Assembly (NCBI GenBank): GCA_003315335.1 | Contig: QNRL01000012.1 | Location: 1-64,000 of the forward strand | Direction of reading: 5' to 3' | DNA length: 64,000 nucleotides | From: Pseudocitrobacter faecalis | Lineage (GTDB): Bacteria > Pseudomonadota > Gammaproteobacteria > Enterobacterales > Enterobacteriaceae | Shown here: in pieces, positions 1 through 11,479 of the stretch | Numbering within the stretch: position 1 is the stretch's first letter | Layout of the letters: each line of letters starts with the position of its first letter | Translations under genes and position numbers: made by a program | The notes under the pieces: model-generated | Told to the model about the DNA's origin: nothing | What the model saw: only the letters and a program-made list of their open reading frames with translations | The model's database searches: none

Positions 1-2097
1 GTAGTGCCAGAGGGTGACCAGTCCCTCGTCTTCACTCTGCGTGAGTTTTCCGGTCAGGTCATAACGGTAACGCTGCGTCCGCCCGTCAAAGCCGCTCTGC
101 TGTACCAGGCGGTCCAGCGCATCGTAACGGAAGTCGCTGTGGCTGCTGTTCTCGTTGGTCAGCGTGGTGACACGTCCGGCAATGTCGTACTCCATGCTGC
201 GCGTCAGCCCGCCCTGCGTGGTGCTGACCGCTTTTCCCCACGCATCGTACTGTGTCTCACTCCGGTTGCCGTCCGGCGCAATGACGGCGGTCAGGTCGCC
301 TGCGGCGTTGTACTCATACCGCGTTTCACGGCCCTGCGCGTCTTTTACTGAGATTAACCGGCCACGGTTGTCATAGCTGCGGTAAAGGCTGATACCTTCC
401 TCACGGTGAACCGCCGTCATCTGACCAAAGCGGTCATATTCGTAGCGGGTCTGGTAGCCCGAGCAGTCGGTGAACGCCAGCAACTGCCCGTAGCAGCTCC
501 ACGTCATCTGCCGGGTGCTGCCCGTCGCATCCTCCGTGGAAGTCGGTAACTCGCTGTGGGGATTATCATAAGCATACCGGGTGACGTCTCCGCTGCGCGA
601 TGTCTCCGATACCAGCCTGTCCGACGCATCATATTCCCGGCGGCTCTCCAGACCGTCCGGGTACACCACCGCCGTCAGCTGGTTCCCGTCGTTATAGTAA
701 TATTTCGTCTCCCTGCCGTCCGGCGTGGTGATGTCCGTGATATCCCCTGACACCACATTCAGACCGTACTCTGTCCGCCGTCCCGCCGCGTCCGTCTGGG
801 CCGTCAGTCTCCCCACCGGGTCAAACTCGCTGCGGGTGACGCTGCCGTCTGCCTGCTCCTTCATCACCACCCGTTTCAGCCCGGCTTCGCCCTGGGTATG
901 CAGCACCTCACGCCGGTTCAGGCTGTCGGTGATGGTGATGCGGTTTTTTTCATACTGATAGGTGTAGCTTAAGCCCGCCGGATTACGTTGTTCCGTTACG
1001 CGCCCGATGTCATCGTAGCGGTAGCGCATCTCCGGTCTGCCTGCGTGGCGGTGCGCCACCATCCGGCCCCGGTGCTGCGGGTCATACGTGAAAGCGCGCA
1101 CCTGCGTATTGCTGCGGTCATATACCGCCAGCAGTTCACCGGCTTCCGTATACGTGTACCGCGCCAGTGGCGCACCGGGCAGGCTCTCCGGGTATGCCGG
1201 GTCGTGCGCCAGCCACACTGCTGAAAGGCGAATACCGTTATCCCGGCCATATTCCGTGTAGCCTGGCAGCGAATCCGGTATATCCGGCTGTTTTGCTCCG
1301 GCGACAATTGCCTGCTGCCGGGCCTCTTCTGCCCGCTGCGCCTGGGTGGTCAGCACCAGCCGGAACTGACGGCCTGCGCCATCAGTCACCCCGGTGATTT
1401 CCCCGGCAAACTGACCTGCCGCCTCACGGTGGAAAGTCTGCGTGCGCCCGAAACGGTCCACCAGACCGGTCAGAACCCGGTACGGCGGTAACGGGGCAGG
1501 CAGCACCTCATTAGCGTCCGGCACCCGTTCACTCCAGCCGAGTATCCACCACGGCCCCTGCGGATTGTTCGTCGCCAGGTAAAGATGCGGGCTTAACCGG
1601 ATATCCGGCGGCAGCGACGCCCACAGCCACTCCAGCGTGTGGCCGTCCGGCTGCGCTGCCTTACCACCGCGCACCAGCCACAGTGACTCGCTGCGACTGT
1701 ACACCGCCTCACCCGGCAGCAGCGGCTCAAAGTGAATGCTCCGTCCACCGTTGTCGTTGAGTATCAGTGCATCATCGCGTATCTGTAAGCGGATATCAGA
1801 AGGCGCTTTCCAGCCGGGGCCGAAAACCCCCACCGGTGCGGGCGTCTTCGTCCGGTAGCTGCTGTAGGTGCGGGAAAGAATGAACGGCAGCGGGCCGGGC
1901 AATGCCAGGTCAGTTTCGCCGGGCAGCACCTTTGCACCGAGCAGCGGATTCACAGGGTTGCCGGAAGTGACTCCCCCCGGACACACCGAGCACGCCACAC
2001 CGGTGGGCGCGCCTATCAGTACCCCTGCCGAACCCTGGACTATCGGACCGCCGTACTGGGTCATGTCTCCCTGGCGTGCCGCGGGTTTTCCGCTCAT
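1..2097 (-). CDS. PAAR-Rhs family polymorphic toxin, N-terminal part (partial at window edge)
   Basis: The reading frame starts with ATG at 2097 (MSGKPAARQGDMTQYGG) and stays open for 699 codons to base 1, so the C-terminal half, including the variable toxin tip, lies outside the window. The first 60 or so residues form a PAAR-like tip domain that would sit on the VgrG spike. It is followed by the Rhs signature LPFILSRTYSSYR and then many YD-type repeats with the pattern YxYDxxGRLxxxxxxxG, which build the shell that encloses the toxin. The N-terminal sequence closely resembles the E. coli RhsA/B/C core, from memory of that family. It lies 81 bp downstream of vgrG on the same strand and is presumably co-transcribed with it. 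No DUF1795 (Eag) chaperone gene lies between them, and no long hydrophobic segment precedes the PAAR domain. The toxin activity and immunity gene cannot be judged here. Confidence 0.93.
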   Translation of the reverse strand, partial: MSGKPAARQGDMTQYGGPIVQGSAGVLIGAPTGVACSVCPGGVTSGNPVNPLLGAKVLPGETDLALPGPLPFILSRTYSSYRTKTPAPVGVFGPGWKAPSDIRLQIRDDALILNDNGGRSIHFEPLLPGEAVYSRSESLWLVRGGKAAQPDGHTLEWLWASLPPDIRLSPHLYLATNNPQGPWWILGWSERVPDANEVLPAPLPPYRVLTGLVDRFGRTQTFHREAAGQFAGEITGVTDGAGRQFRLVLTTQAQRAEEARQQAIVAGAKQPDIPDSLPGYTEYGRDNGIRLSAVWLAHDPAYPESLPGAPLARYTYTEAGELLAVYDRSNTQVRAFTYDPQHRGRMVAHRHAGRPEMRYRYDDIGRVTEQRNPAGLSYTYQYEKNRITITDSLNRREVLHTQGEAGLKRVVMKEQADGSVTRSEFDPVGRLTAQTDAAGRRTEYGLNVVSGDITDITTPDGRETKYYYNDGNQLTAVVYPDGLESRREYDASDRLVSETSRSGDVTRYAYDNPHSELPTSTEDATGSTRQMTWSCYGQLLAFTDCSGYQTRYEYDRFGQMTAVHREEGISLYRSYDNRGRLISVKDAQGRETRYEYNAAGDLTAVIAPDGNRSETQYDAWGKAVSTTQGGLTRSMEYDIAGRVTTLTNENSSHSDFRYDALDRLVQQSGFDGRTQRYRYDLTGKLTQSEDEGLVTLWHY

Positions 2098-2178
2098 GAT
2101 TCAATTCCTTATGTCATTCATTGTTAATACTGTTTGTCGCTGAATATCTTATTTGTTAAACATTCCGTGTAGACTGCT

Positions 2179-4260
2179 TTAACCCGGTGTTTTAGGGGGA
2201 GCTTTTGAGGCTGCACAGTTCCAGTTAATCAACAGTGAATCACCATTAACCTGCTCCTTGCCCTGCAAATGAACTTTTGTGCCGTTAAGAAAAATTTGGC
2301 CGTCCTTCGTCAGCACCAGCCTTGCCTTACCACAGCAGAGCTCAAGATGTTCCCCTGCGGAGTAAATCGCCGTCTGCCCGGCATCATCCTTCTTGGTTTT
2401 GCCGACGGTGAAGGTAACGTCATTTCCCACTTTGACGTCATAACCCAGACCGACCATCAACGACTTATGCAAACCAATCTGCGAGGACTGAGTCAGCGCC
2501 ACCGAGGTATTCATGACGCCGCCTACAGTTGTCTGGTAAGCCACACCCACGTTCAGCGCACGAACAAGCCCCACCGTTTCCGCCTGATTCATCCCCACTG
2601 TAATAACCTGGTTACTGCCCACCTTCTCTATCTGGTTAACCCCCACCGTCTGTATCTGATTGTTGGCAACCGCAATCACCTGATTGTTGCCGATAGTCTC
2701 GGCATGGTTGTTTATCACATCAGTGGTGCGGTTATTCAGCACCTCGGTATTCATGTTCTTCTGCGCGTGGATGTAGACCTGTTCTTTCCCTGTCGCATCG
2801 TCAAACTTCAGTTCATTAAACCCGCTGCCCTTATAGGTTTTCGAACGGATGGTCATCTGCGTCTTCGTGCCCGGCAGGCTCCCCGGCGAGCGGTTGTCCT
2901 GGTGGTAGGTGCGCCCCATAATGATGGGCTGGTCCGGGTCGCCGTTGAGGAAGTCCACAATAACCTCCTGACCCACACGCGGTATCGCCAGGTTGCCAAA
3001 CCCGGCGCCTGCCCACGCCTGCGACACCCGCACCCAGCACGAACTGTCCTCGTTGCCCGGACAGTAGCGGTCCCAGTGAAAGCGTATCCGCACCCGGCCA
3101 TGTTCATCACAGAAGATTTCCTCGCCAGCCGGGCCAGTGACAATGGCGCTCTGCGGGCCGTCCACGGAGGGTTTCGGCAGGGGAGGAACGCGCCAGGTTC
3201 TGTCTGCCGGAACGGCCTCGAAGTGGTTATTCAGCGTGGTGCCTTCGCCTTGGCTGCCGTGCAGCGCCTGCGGCTGGTCGCCGGTCAGAACACAGCTCAC
3301 CACCTGCCATTCCCGGTTCAGCGTCTGTGAGGGATGGCCTGTCAGCGTGAAACGTTTCCCCGGCCACAGTTTCGGTGAGTTACTGATACAGGCCGCTGTC
3401 TCCGTATCATGCCGCCAGCCCTCAATCTGGTAGCGGGCAAAAGCCTGGCCGTGTGACTCATCCTTGAAACGTCCCGGATAATCGAAGATTTCATACTGCG
3501 TAAACTGGCCGTTCAGGTTTTCAGCCGCGCGGTTGTAATAGCCCGGCCAGCCGGGCGTTTTGAAGGTGTAGTCCTGGGTTTCGACGGAAGAAGGGCCGGT
3601 TCGCGCACGGTAGAGAAAGCTGCTGATACAGTCAGTGGAAACTTCCGTACTGGTGTTCGGGTTAAAGGGCATCTTCCCCAGCGAGGAGAGTCCGGCCACG
3701 TCATCACAGAGCACCAGTTTTTGCTCCGCGCCTTCTGGGGCGTGCCAGTCAAAATAGAAGATGCCTTCCTCGGCCCACAGGCGAGTCAGGAAAGCCAGGT
3801 CGCTTTCCCCGTACTGAACGCAGAACTCACGTGCCGGGTGTGGTTCATAAAACACCGGTGTCCATTCGGTGACGCCATTTTCCCCGAGCAGTGTGGCGGA
3901 GATGGTCTGAATGTCCTGCTGCTGGAAAATGCGGAAGTTCTGGCGCAGGCCACAGCGCCAGAGGGGAGGAACGATGGTGAGGTGGTAGCGCATCTGCCAG
4001 TGGTTATTTTCACCGAGAGAGACTTCGTTGATGATACCGCTGATATAACGCTGCGCCACAGTGCCCTGCCAGAGGGTGAGGAGCGCATTTTTTTCCAGAA
4101 AGCTGGTTGCCGTGAGGTCAGAAAGGCCGCTGGCAATATCGACTTCGAGAACGAACGGGGCAGAATGGCGCTGGTAAAGGCTGAAGCCCACCACGGCGGT
4201 GGTGATTTCAGGTAATCCGTCCACTTCCAGCGTAAAACGCAACCCTTTTAATGAAGACAT
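2179..4260 (-). CDS. vgrG: Type VI secretion spike protein VgrG
   Basis: This 693-residue protein is the trimeric spike tip of the type VI secretion system. Residues 1 to about 370 resemble phage gp27/gp44. They are followed by the gp5-type OB-fold with the typical run CDEHGRVRIRFHWDR and the motif PRVGQEVIVDFLNGDPDQP. The C-terminal third consists of short repeats with the pattern NNQxxxVG, expected for the gp5-like beta-helix. The protein stops soon after this, with no added effector domain, so it is a structural rather than an evolved VgrG. I chose ATG 4260 (MSSLKGLRF) because it has a GGGG ribosome site; an upstream in-frame start at 4293 would add 11 unlikely residues. No other secretion-system gene is in the window, so this is a detached vgrG-rhs module fired by an apparatus encoded elsewhere. 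Confidence 0.95.
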   Translation of the reverse strand: MSSLKGLRFTLEVDGLPEITTAVVGFSLYQRHSAPFVLEVDIASGLSDLTATSFLEKNALLTLWQGTVAQRYISGIINEVSLGENNHWQMRYHLTIVPPLWRCGLRQNFRIFQQQDIQTISATLLGENGVTEWTPVFYEPHPAREFCVQYGESDLAFLTRLWAEEGIFYFDWHAPEGAEQKLVLCDDVAGLSSLGKMPFNPNTSTEVSTDCISSFLYRARTGPSSVETQDYTFKTPGWPGYYNRAAENLNGQFTQYEIFDYPGRFKDESHGQAFARYQIEGWRHDTETAACISNSPKLWPGKRFTLTGHPSQTLNREWQVVSCVLTGDQPQALHGSQGEGTTLNNHFEAVPADRTWRVPPLPKPSVDGPQSAIVTGPAGEEIFCDEHGRVRIRFHWDRYCPGNEDSSCWVRVSQAWAGAGFGNLAIPRVGQEVIVDFLNGDPDQPIIMGRTYHQDNRSPGSLPGTKTQMTIRSKTYKGSGFNELKFDDATGKEQVYIHAQKNMNTEVLNNRTTDVINNHAETIGNNQVIAVANNQIQTVGVNQIEKVGSNQVITVGMNQAETVGLVRALNVGVAYQTTVGGVMNTSVALTQSSQIGLHKSLMVGLGYDVKVGNDVTFTVGKTKKDDAGQTAIYSAGEHLELCCGKARLVLTKDGQIFLNGTKVHLQGKEQVNGDSLLINWNCAASKAPPKTPG

Positions 4261-4512
4261 ATAAACCCCATGGCTACCGCACTCATTGTGCAAACCATAC
4301 GGGTTTATAAGAAACGCTTAAGTGAGATATCTGGCAGATAACAGAAATTAGGAAAACATTTATATATTTCATGGATATATAAATTAGGACTGAATTATTT
4401 TTGGCTATCAGAATTTATCTGAATGTTATTCTTGTCAGATAGCAGGGTGAGGCCATACAAGAAAATTGACGGTGGGAAGCGTAATGAATGTGGTGCGTTA
4501 AAGAATTTCAGA
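4261..4512. other. AT-rich vgrG upstream region with inverted repeat
   Basis: This 250-bp stretch between vgrG and the rpmE terminator holds no convincing gene and is much richer in A and T than the vgrG-rhs genes. It contains a perfect 9-bp inverted repeat, TTTATATAT at 4359-4367 and ATATATAAA at 4375-4383, with a 7-nt loop. It probably carries the vgrG promoter. AT-rich DNA of this kind before type VI cargo genes is often an H-NS target, but that is inference. Confidence 0.5.
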
Positions 4513-4514
4513 CA

Positions 4515-4543
4515 CAAAAAAGGCGCCTTTCGGCGCCTTTTTC
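4515..4543 (-). terminator. Intrinsic terminator after rpmE
   Basis: The arms GGCGCC flank a short loop and are bordered by A runs on one side and T runs on the other, so the hairpin can terminate in both directions. It lies 14 bp beyond the rpmE stop codon. Confidence 0.85.
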
Positions 4544-4556
4544 TGAGAAGCAAAAC

Positions 4557-4769
4557 TTATTTGCTGCCCGGGATGCTGAAACGCTTGTTGAAGCGGTCAA
4601 CACGGCCACCGGTAGCAACGTCACGCTGCTTACCAGTGTAGAACGGGTGGCATGCGCCACAAACGTCCAGGTTCAGATCATGACCCGCAGTGGAGTGAGT
4701 CTTGATAACATTACCGCAAGAACAAGTTGCAGTAATTTCTACGTAATTCGGGTGAATACCTTTTTTCAT
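4557..4769 (-). CDS. rpmE: 50S ribosomal protein L31 (zinc-binding form)
   Basis: The 70-residue product begins [20 protein letters not shown] and has the full length of E. coli L31. Cysteines at positions 16, 18, 37 and 40 form the zinc-binding set that marks the C+ form, as opposed to the zinc-free YkgM type. L31 sits on the large ribosomal subunit at the bridge to the small subunit. The gene is divergent from priA, as in E. coli, with 212 bp between the two starts, and ends in its own intrinsic terminator. Confidence 0.98.
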   Translation of the reverse strand: MKKGIHPNYVEITATCSCGNVIKTHSTAGHDLNLDVCGACHPFYTGKQRDVATGGRVDRFNKRFSIPGSK

Positions 4770-4951
4770 GGGAAACCTCAGTTAAGGCCGCGTCGCTCTT
4801 CCAGCCCTAACGCCAGACACCACGCGATGTTGATAGTAAACTTCTCGGCTTTCGACGCATTTTTTCTGCATCAAAGGCGGCGGATCATACAGAATCTGAA
4901 CAGGGTATGCAAACTGATCCGTTCTTCACCTGAGTACAATGTGTATACTAA

Positions 4952-7177
<2,226 letters not shown>

Positions 7178-7270
7178 GTCTCAGGTTGCGAGCAAGATCG
7201 AGGAATCTAACAATCGTCACACTTTTTATGAAAATTCTGTAACAGATCGGATTAACTATCTGATAAAAGT

Positions 7271-7288
7271 GTGTCTGATGTCAGACAC
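7271..7288. promoter_or_regulatory. Perfect inverted repeat upstream of cytR
   Basis: The arms GTGTCTGA and TCAGACAC are separated by TG, giving an 18-bp perfect inverted repeat 39 bp before the cytR start. E. coli cytR is controlled by CRP and by CytR itself, but this repeat does not match the CRP consensus well, so the protein that binds it is unassigned. Confidence 0.45.
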
Positions 7289-7326
7289 AGGGGACGTGTC
7301 TGCGCCAGTCAGCGAGGAGAAATCAG

Positions 7327-8349
7327 GTGAAGGCTAAAAAACCGGTTGTGGCCGCAACCATGAAAGACGTTGCTTTACAGGCGAAAGTCTCTACGGCAAC
7401 CGTATCACGCGCATTAATGAATCCCGAGAAGGTCTCGCAGGCAACGAGAGCTCGCGTTGAGCAGGCCGCACTGGAAGTCGGTTACCTCCCGCAGGTGCAG
7501 GGGCGTAACATGAAACGTAATGAATCCCGCACCATTCTGGTCATCGTGCCGGATATCTGCGACCCGTTCTTTAGCGAAGTGATCCGCGGTATCGAAGTCA
7601 CCGCCGCCTCGCAGGGTTATCTGGTGCTGATAGGCGACTGCGCGCATCAGAATCAGCAGGAAAAAACCTTCATCGATTTAATCATTACCAAGCAGATCGA
7701 CGGAATGTTGCTGCTGGGTTCACAGTTACCGTTTGATGCCAGCATTGAAGAGCAGCGGAATCTGCCGCCGATGGTGATGGCCAACGAATTCGCCCCGGAG
7801 CTGGGGCTGCCGACGGTACATATTGACAACCTCACCGCCGCGTTCGATGCCGTAAACTACCTGCACGAACTGGGGCATAAGCGCATTGCGTGTATCGCCG
7901 GGCCGGAAGAGATGCCGCTGTGCCACTACCGCTTACAAGGGTACGTACAGGCACTGCGCCGCAGCGGTATCACCGTCGATCCGGCGTATATCACGCGCGG
8001 CAATTTTACCTACGAAGCAGGCGCGAAAGCGCTTGAGCAGCTTCTGGCGTTGCCGCAACCGCCGACCGCGGTCTTCTGCCATAGCGACATTATGGCACTT
8101 GGCGCGCTCTCCTGCGCCAAACGTCACGGTCTGAAAATTCCGGACGACCTGTCGATTATCGGCTTTGATAATATCTCGCTCGCGGAGTTCTGCGACCCGC
8201 CGCTCACCACCGTTTCTCAGCCACGTTTCGACATTGGCCGCGAAGCGATGCTGCTGTTACTGAATCAGCTCAGTGGACAATATGTCGACAGCGGTTCGCG
8301 TTTGCTGGACTGTGAACTGGTGATTCGCGGCAGCACTCAAAAAATATGA
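7327..8349 (+). CDS. cytR: LacI-family repressor of nucleoside use, CytR
   Basis: This 340-residue repressor uses cytidine as inducer and acts together with CRP at nucleoside uptake and catabolism promoters. The N-terminal helix-turn-helix reads TMKDVALQAKVSTATVSRAL (about residues 11-30). The remaining 270 residues form the periplasmic-binding-like effector domain, with typical runs such as FCHSDIMALGAL and IIGFDNISLAEFCDPPLTT. The start is GTG at 7327, chosen because of the GAGGAG ribosome site about 8 bases upstream and the match to the E. coli N-terminus (MKAKK). It sits between priA and ftsN as in E. coli. Confidence 0.97.
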   Translation: MKAKKPVVAATMKDVALQAKVSTATVSRALMNPEKVSQATRARVEQAALEVGYLPQVQGRNMKRNESRTILVIVPDICDPFFSEVIRGIEVTAASQGYLVLIGDCAHQNQQEKTFIDLIITKQIDGMLLLGSQLPFDASIEEQRNLPPMVMANEFAPELGLPTVHIDNLTAAFDAVNYLHELGHKRIACIAGPEEMPLCHYRLQGYVQALRRSGITVDPAYITRGNFTYEAGAKALEQLLALPQPPTAVFCHSDIMALGALSCAKRHGLKIPDDLSIIGFDNISLAEFCDPPLTTVSQPRFDIGREAMLLLLNQLSGQYVDSGSRLLDCELVIRGSTQKI

Positions 8350-8448
8350 CATAAAAGTGTGGGGCTTTAGGACTTGCTTGTCTGGTCAAAGCCTCGTCGC
8401 TTAAGTAACATGTCGGGTTCACGAACGAATAAATACAGCGAAACGATA

Positions 8449-9447
8449 GTGGCACAACGAGATTATGTACGCCGCAGCCAACAGGCTCCTTCGCGGCGCA
8501 AAAAGAGCACCTCACGGAGTTCGCGGAAAAATCAAAGTAGCTTCCCGGCGGTATCACCGGCGATGGTGGCCATTGCCGCCGCGGTGGTGGTCGCCTTTAT
8601 CGGTAGTTTGTACTTTATTACCCATCATAAAAAAGAAGATTCTGAAACGCTGCAAAGCCGTCAGATGACAGGGAATGGTCTACCGCCGAAACCGGAAGAG
8701 CGCTGGCGCTACATTAAAGAACTGGAAAGCCGCCAGCCAGGCGTGCGTGCACCAACGGAACCGTCTGCGGGCGGGGAAGTCATGAATCCGAATCAGTTGA
8801 CCGACGAACAGCGCCAGTTGCTTGCGCAAATGCAGGCAGATATGCGCCAGCAGCCGACGCAACTGACGGAAGTGCCGTGGAACGAGCAAACGCCGGAACA
8901 GCGTCAACAAACGCTACAACGTCAGCGTTTAGCGCAGCAGGCACAGCAGGCGCAACAGCAGCAGCAATGGGCACAAACGCAGCCTGTGCAGCAGCAGCCG
9001 CGTGCGCAGCAACAGACACAACAACCTGCGCGCCAGGCACAAACCACACAGCAGCCGCCGCGTCAGACGCAGCAGCCGAAAGCGGCCGCCGCTAATCAGC
9101 AGCCGTATCAGGATCTGCTACAAACGCCTGCGCACACCACGACGTCAGCGCCTAAACAGCAGGCCGCCGCGCCGGTAACGCGTGAAACCACGCCACCTAA
9201 GGCAACCGAGAAAAAAGACGAGCGCCGCTGGATGGTACAGTGTGGTTCGTTTAAAGGCGCAGAGCAGGCCGAAACCGTGCGTGCACAGCTGGCATTTGAA
9301 GGGTTTGATTCACGCATCACCACCAACAACGGCTGGAACCGCGTCGTTATCGGGCCTATCAAAGGTAAAGATAATGCCGACGGCACCCTCAACCGCCTGA
9401 AAATGGCCGGTCACGGAAACTGCATAAGACTCGCTTCCGGGGGTTGA
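8449..9447 (+). CDS. ftsN: Cell division protein FtsN
   Basis: FtsN is the late divisome activator of septal peptidoglycan synthesis. The 332-residue product has a basic cytoplasmic tail (AQRDYVRRSQQAPSRRKKST), one transmembrane segment at about residues 34-57, and the essential periplasmic helix PEERWRYIKELESRQ, whose W and Y residues are the known activation site. A long Q- and A-rich linker follows, then a C-terminal SPOR domain (RRWMVQCGSF to the end) that binds denuded glycan. I chose GTG 8449 because it gives the conserved (M)AQRDYV start; upstream in-frame starts would add residues foreign to the family. The linker is slightly longer than in E. coli (319 residues). The stop codon lies inside the hslVU heat-shock promoter. 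Confidence 0.97.
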   Translation: MAQRDYVRRSQQAPSRRKKSTSRSSRKNQSSFPAVSPAMVAIAAAVVVAFIGSLYFITHHKKEDSETLQSRQMTGNGLPPKPEERWRYIKELESRQPGVRAPTEPSAGGEVMNPNQLTDEQRQLLAQMQADMRQQPTQLTEVPWNEQTPEQRQQTLQRQRLAQQAQQAQQQQQWAQTQPVQQQPRAQQQTQQPARQAQTTQQPPRQTQQPKAAAANQQPYQDLLQTPAHTTTSAPKQQAAAPVTRETTPPKATEKKDERRWMVQCGSFKGAEQAETVRAQLAFEGFDSRITTNNGWNRVVIGPIKGKDNADGTLNRLKMAGHGNCIRLASGG

Positions 9448-9470
9448 AACCCCCGAAATACCCCCCATCT
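9443..9470 (+). promoter_or_regulatory. Sigma-32 promoter of hslVU
   Basis: The -35 box GTTGAAA (9443-9449) and the -10 box CCCCATCT (9463-9470) are separated by 13 bp and match the heat-shock consensus CTTGAAA / CCCCATnT at nearly every position. The -35 box overlaps the ftsN stop codon. Confidence 0.88.
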
Positions 9471-9483
9471 ATAATGACATTCT

Positions 9484-9504
9484 GCCCCGCAAAGCTTGCG
9501 GGGC
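9484..9504 (+). promoter_or_regulatory. 5' stem-loop of the hslVU mRNA
   Basis: The arms GCCCCGCAA and TTGCGGGGC form a 9-bp GC-rich stem with a 3-nt loop at the very start of the expected transcript. A similar 5' stem-loop in E. coli is reported to stabilise the hslVU message. Confidence 0.7.
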
Positions 9505-9537
9505 CCCTATTCCGTATTTGCAACAAGGGGTCTGCTC

Positions 9538-10068
9538 GTGACAACAATAGTAAGTGTTCGCCGTAACGGCCACGTCGTAATCGCCGGTGATGGACAGGCT
9601 ACGCTTGGCAATACCGTGATGAAAGGCAACGTGAAGAAAGTCCGTCGCCTGTACAACGACAAAGTGATTGCCGGTTTTGCTGGCGGCACCGCTGATGCCT
9701 TCACCCTGTTCGAGCTGTTCGAACGTAAGCTTGAGATGCACCAGGGCCACCTGGTGAAAGCCGCCGTTGAGCTGGCGAAAGACTGGCGTACCGACCGTAT
9801 GCTGCGCAAGCTGGAAGCCCTGCTTGCCGTCGCGGATGAAACCGCATCCCTCATCATTACCGGGAACGGCGACGTCGTTCAGCCGGAAAATGACCTGATT
9901 GCTATCGGTTCTGGCGGCCCATACGCCCAGGCCGCAGCCCGTGCCCTACTGGAAAACACCGAACTGGGCGCGCGCGACATTGCTGAGAAAGCGTTGGATA
10001 TTGCAGGTGATATCTGCATCTACACCAACCACTTCCACACCATTGAAGAATTACCGTCTAAAGCGTAA
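9538..10068 (+). CDS. hslV: ATP-dependent protease subunit HslV (ClpQ)
   Basis: HslV is the proteolytic double hexamer of the HslUV protease in the cytoplasm. The 176-residue product starts from GTG 9538 with (M)[19 protein letters not shown]. After removal of the first residue, Thr1 becomes the catalytic nucleophile. The length equals that of E. coli HslV. The start is set by the AAGGGG ribosome site at 9525-9530 and by the need for Thr directly after the initiator. hslU follows after 9 bp in the same operon, driven by the sigma-32 promoter at 9443. Confidence 0.98.
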   Translation: MTTIVSVRRNGHVVIAGDGQATLGNTVMKGNVKKVRRLYNDKVIAGFAGGTADAFTLFELFERKLEMHQGHLVKAAVELAKDWRTDRMLRKLEALLAVADETASLIITGNGDVVQPENDLIAIGSGGPYAQAAARALLENTELGARDIAEKALDIAGDICIYTNHFHTIEELPSKA

Positions 10069-10077
10069 GGATTGACC

Positions 10078-11409
10078 ATGTCTGAAATGACCCCACGCGA
10101 AATTGTCAGCGAACTGAACAAACACATCATTGGTCAGGACGCGGCCAAACGCTCCGTTGCGATCGCCTTACGTAACCGCTGGCGTCGTATGCAGCTTGAT
10201 GAAGAGCTGCGTCACGAAGTGACCCCAAAAAACATTCTGATGATCGGCCCGACCGGTGTCGGTAAAACCGAAATCGCCCGTCGCCTGGCCAAGCTGGCTA
10301 ACGCGCCGTTCATCAAAGTTGAAGCGACCAAGTTCACCGAAGTGGGCTATGTCGGTAAAGAAGTGGATTCCATCATCCGCGATCTGACCGATTCCGCCAT
10401 CAAAATGGTGCGCGTGCAGTCCATCGAGAAAAACCGCTACCGCGCGGAAGAGATGGCGGAAGAGCGTATCCTCGACGTACTGATCCCACCGGCCAAAAAT
10501 AACTGGGGCCAGGCGGAGCAGCAGGCTGAACCGTCTGCCGCGCGTCAGGCATTCCGCAAGAAACTGCGTGAAGGCCAACTGGACGACAAAGAGATTGAGA
10601 TCGATCTCGCTGCCGCACCGATGGGCGTTGAAATCATGGCGCCTCCGGGAATGGAAGAGATGACCAGCCAGTTGCAGTCCATGTTCCAGAACCTGGGCGG
10701 GCAGAAGCAGAAACCGCGTAAGCTGAAAATCAAAGATGCGATGAAGCTGTTGATTGAAGAAGAAGCGGCGAAACTGGTTAACCCGGAAGAGCTGAAACAG
10801 GACGCCATCGACGCGGTTGAGCAGCACGGTATCGTGTTCATCGACGAAATCGACAAAATCTGTAAACGCGGCGAATCCTCCGGCCCGGACGTTTCCCGTG
10901 AAGGCGTACAGCGCGACCTGCTGCCGCTGGTTGAAGGCTGCACCGTGTCCACCAAGCACGGTATGGTGAAAACCGATCACATTCTGTTTATCGCCTCTGG
11001 TGCATTCCAGGTGGCAAAACCGTCTGACCTGATCCCGGAACTGCAGGGTCGTCTGCCGATTCGCGTTGAGCTGCAGGCGCTGACCACCAGCGACTTCGAA
11101 CGCATCCTGACCGAACCGAATGCGTCCGTTACCGTTCAGTATAAAGCGCTGATGGCGACCGAAGGCGTGAACATTGAGTTCACCGAATCCGGTATTAAGC
11201 GAATTGCCGAAGCCGCGTGGCAGGTCAACGAAACCACCGAGAACATCGGTGCGCGTCGTCTGCACACGGTTCTGGAGCGTTTAATGGAAGATATTTCCTA
11301 TGACGCCAGTGATTTAAATGGTCAAAGCATCACAATTGATGCGGAATACGTGAGCAAACACCTGGATGCGCTGGTTGCAGATGAAGATCTGAGCCGTTTT
11401 ATCCTATAA
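10078..11409 (+). CDS. hslU: ATPase subunit HslU (ClpY)
   Basis: HslU is the AAA+ unfoldase that feeds substrates to HslV. The 443-residue protein has Walker [10 protein letters not shown] near residue 58, Walker B IVFIDEID near residue 253, the family-specific inserted I-domain between them, the sensor and arginine finger region [10 protein letters not shown], and the conserved C-terminus LSRFIL that docks into HslV. ATG 10078 ([10 protein letters not shown]) matches the family start; an in-frame ATG two codons upstream is less likely. The operon ends in the intrinsic terminator at 11439. Confidence 0.98.
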   Translation: MSEMTPREIVSELNKHIIGQDAAKRSVAIALRNRWRRMQLDEELRHEVTPKNILMIGPTGVGKTEIARRLAKLANAPFIKVEATKFTEVGYVGKEVDSIIRDLTDSAIKMVRVQSIEKNRYRAEEMAEERILDVLIPPAKNNWGQAEQQAEPSAARQAFRKKLREGQLDDKEIEIDLAAAPMGVEIMAPPGMEEMTSQLQSMFQNLGGQKQKPRKLKIKDAMKLLIEEEAAKLVNPEELKQDAIDAVEQHGIVFIDEIDKICKRGESSGPDVSREGVQRDLLPLVEGCTVSTKHGMVKTDHILFIASGAFQVAKPSDLIPELQGRLPIRVELQALTTSDFERILTEPNASVTVQYKALMATEGVNIEFTESGIKRIAEAAWQVNETTENIGARRLHTVLERLMEDISYDASDLNGQSITIDAEYVSKHLDALVADEDLSRFIL

Positions 11410-11438
11410 TCGCGTTCAATGCATTTTCATCACTGTTG

Positions 11439-11464
11439 ATGGGGCTGAAAAGCCCCATTTTTAT
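11439..11464 (+). terminator. Intrinsic terminator after hslVU
   Basis: The stem TGGGGCT / AGCCCCA with a GAA(A) loop is followed by a T run. It lies 30 bp after the hslU stop and just before menA. Confidence 0.88.
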
Positions 11465-11479
11465 TGGCAAAAAATCACT

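Noticed and set aside
2269..3330. A 353-codon plus-strand frame opposite vgrG
   Set aside because: It is the antisense shadow of a GC-rich gene with clear VgrG motifs, and its translation shows no domain or ribosome site.
10168..11265. A 365-codon minus-strand frame opposite hslU
   Set aside because: The plus-strand HslU is unmistakable, and the antisense product is a low-complexity H-, F- and R-rich shadow.
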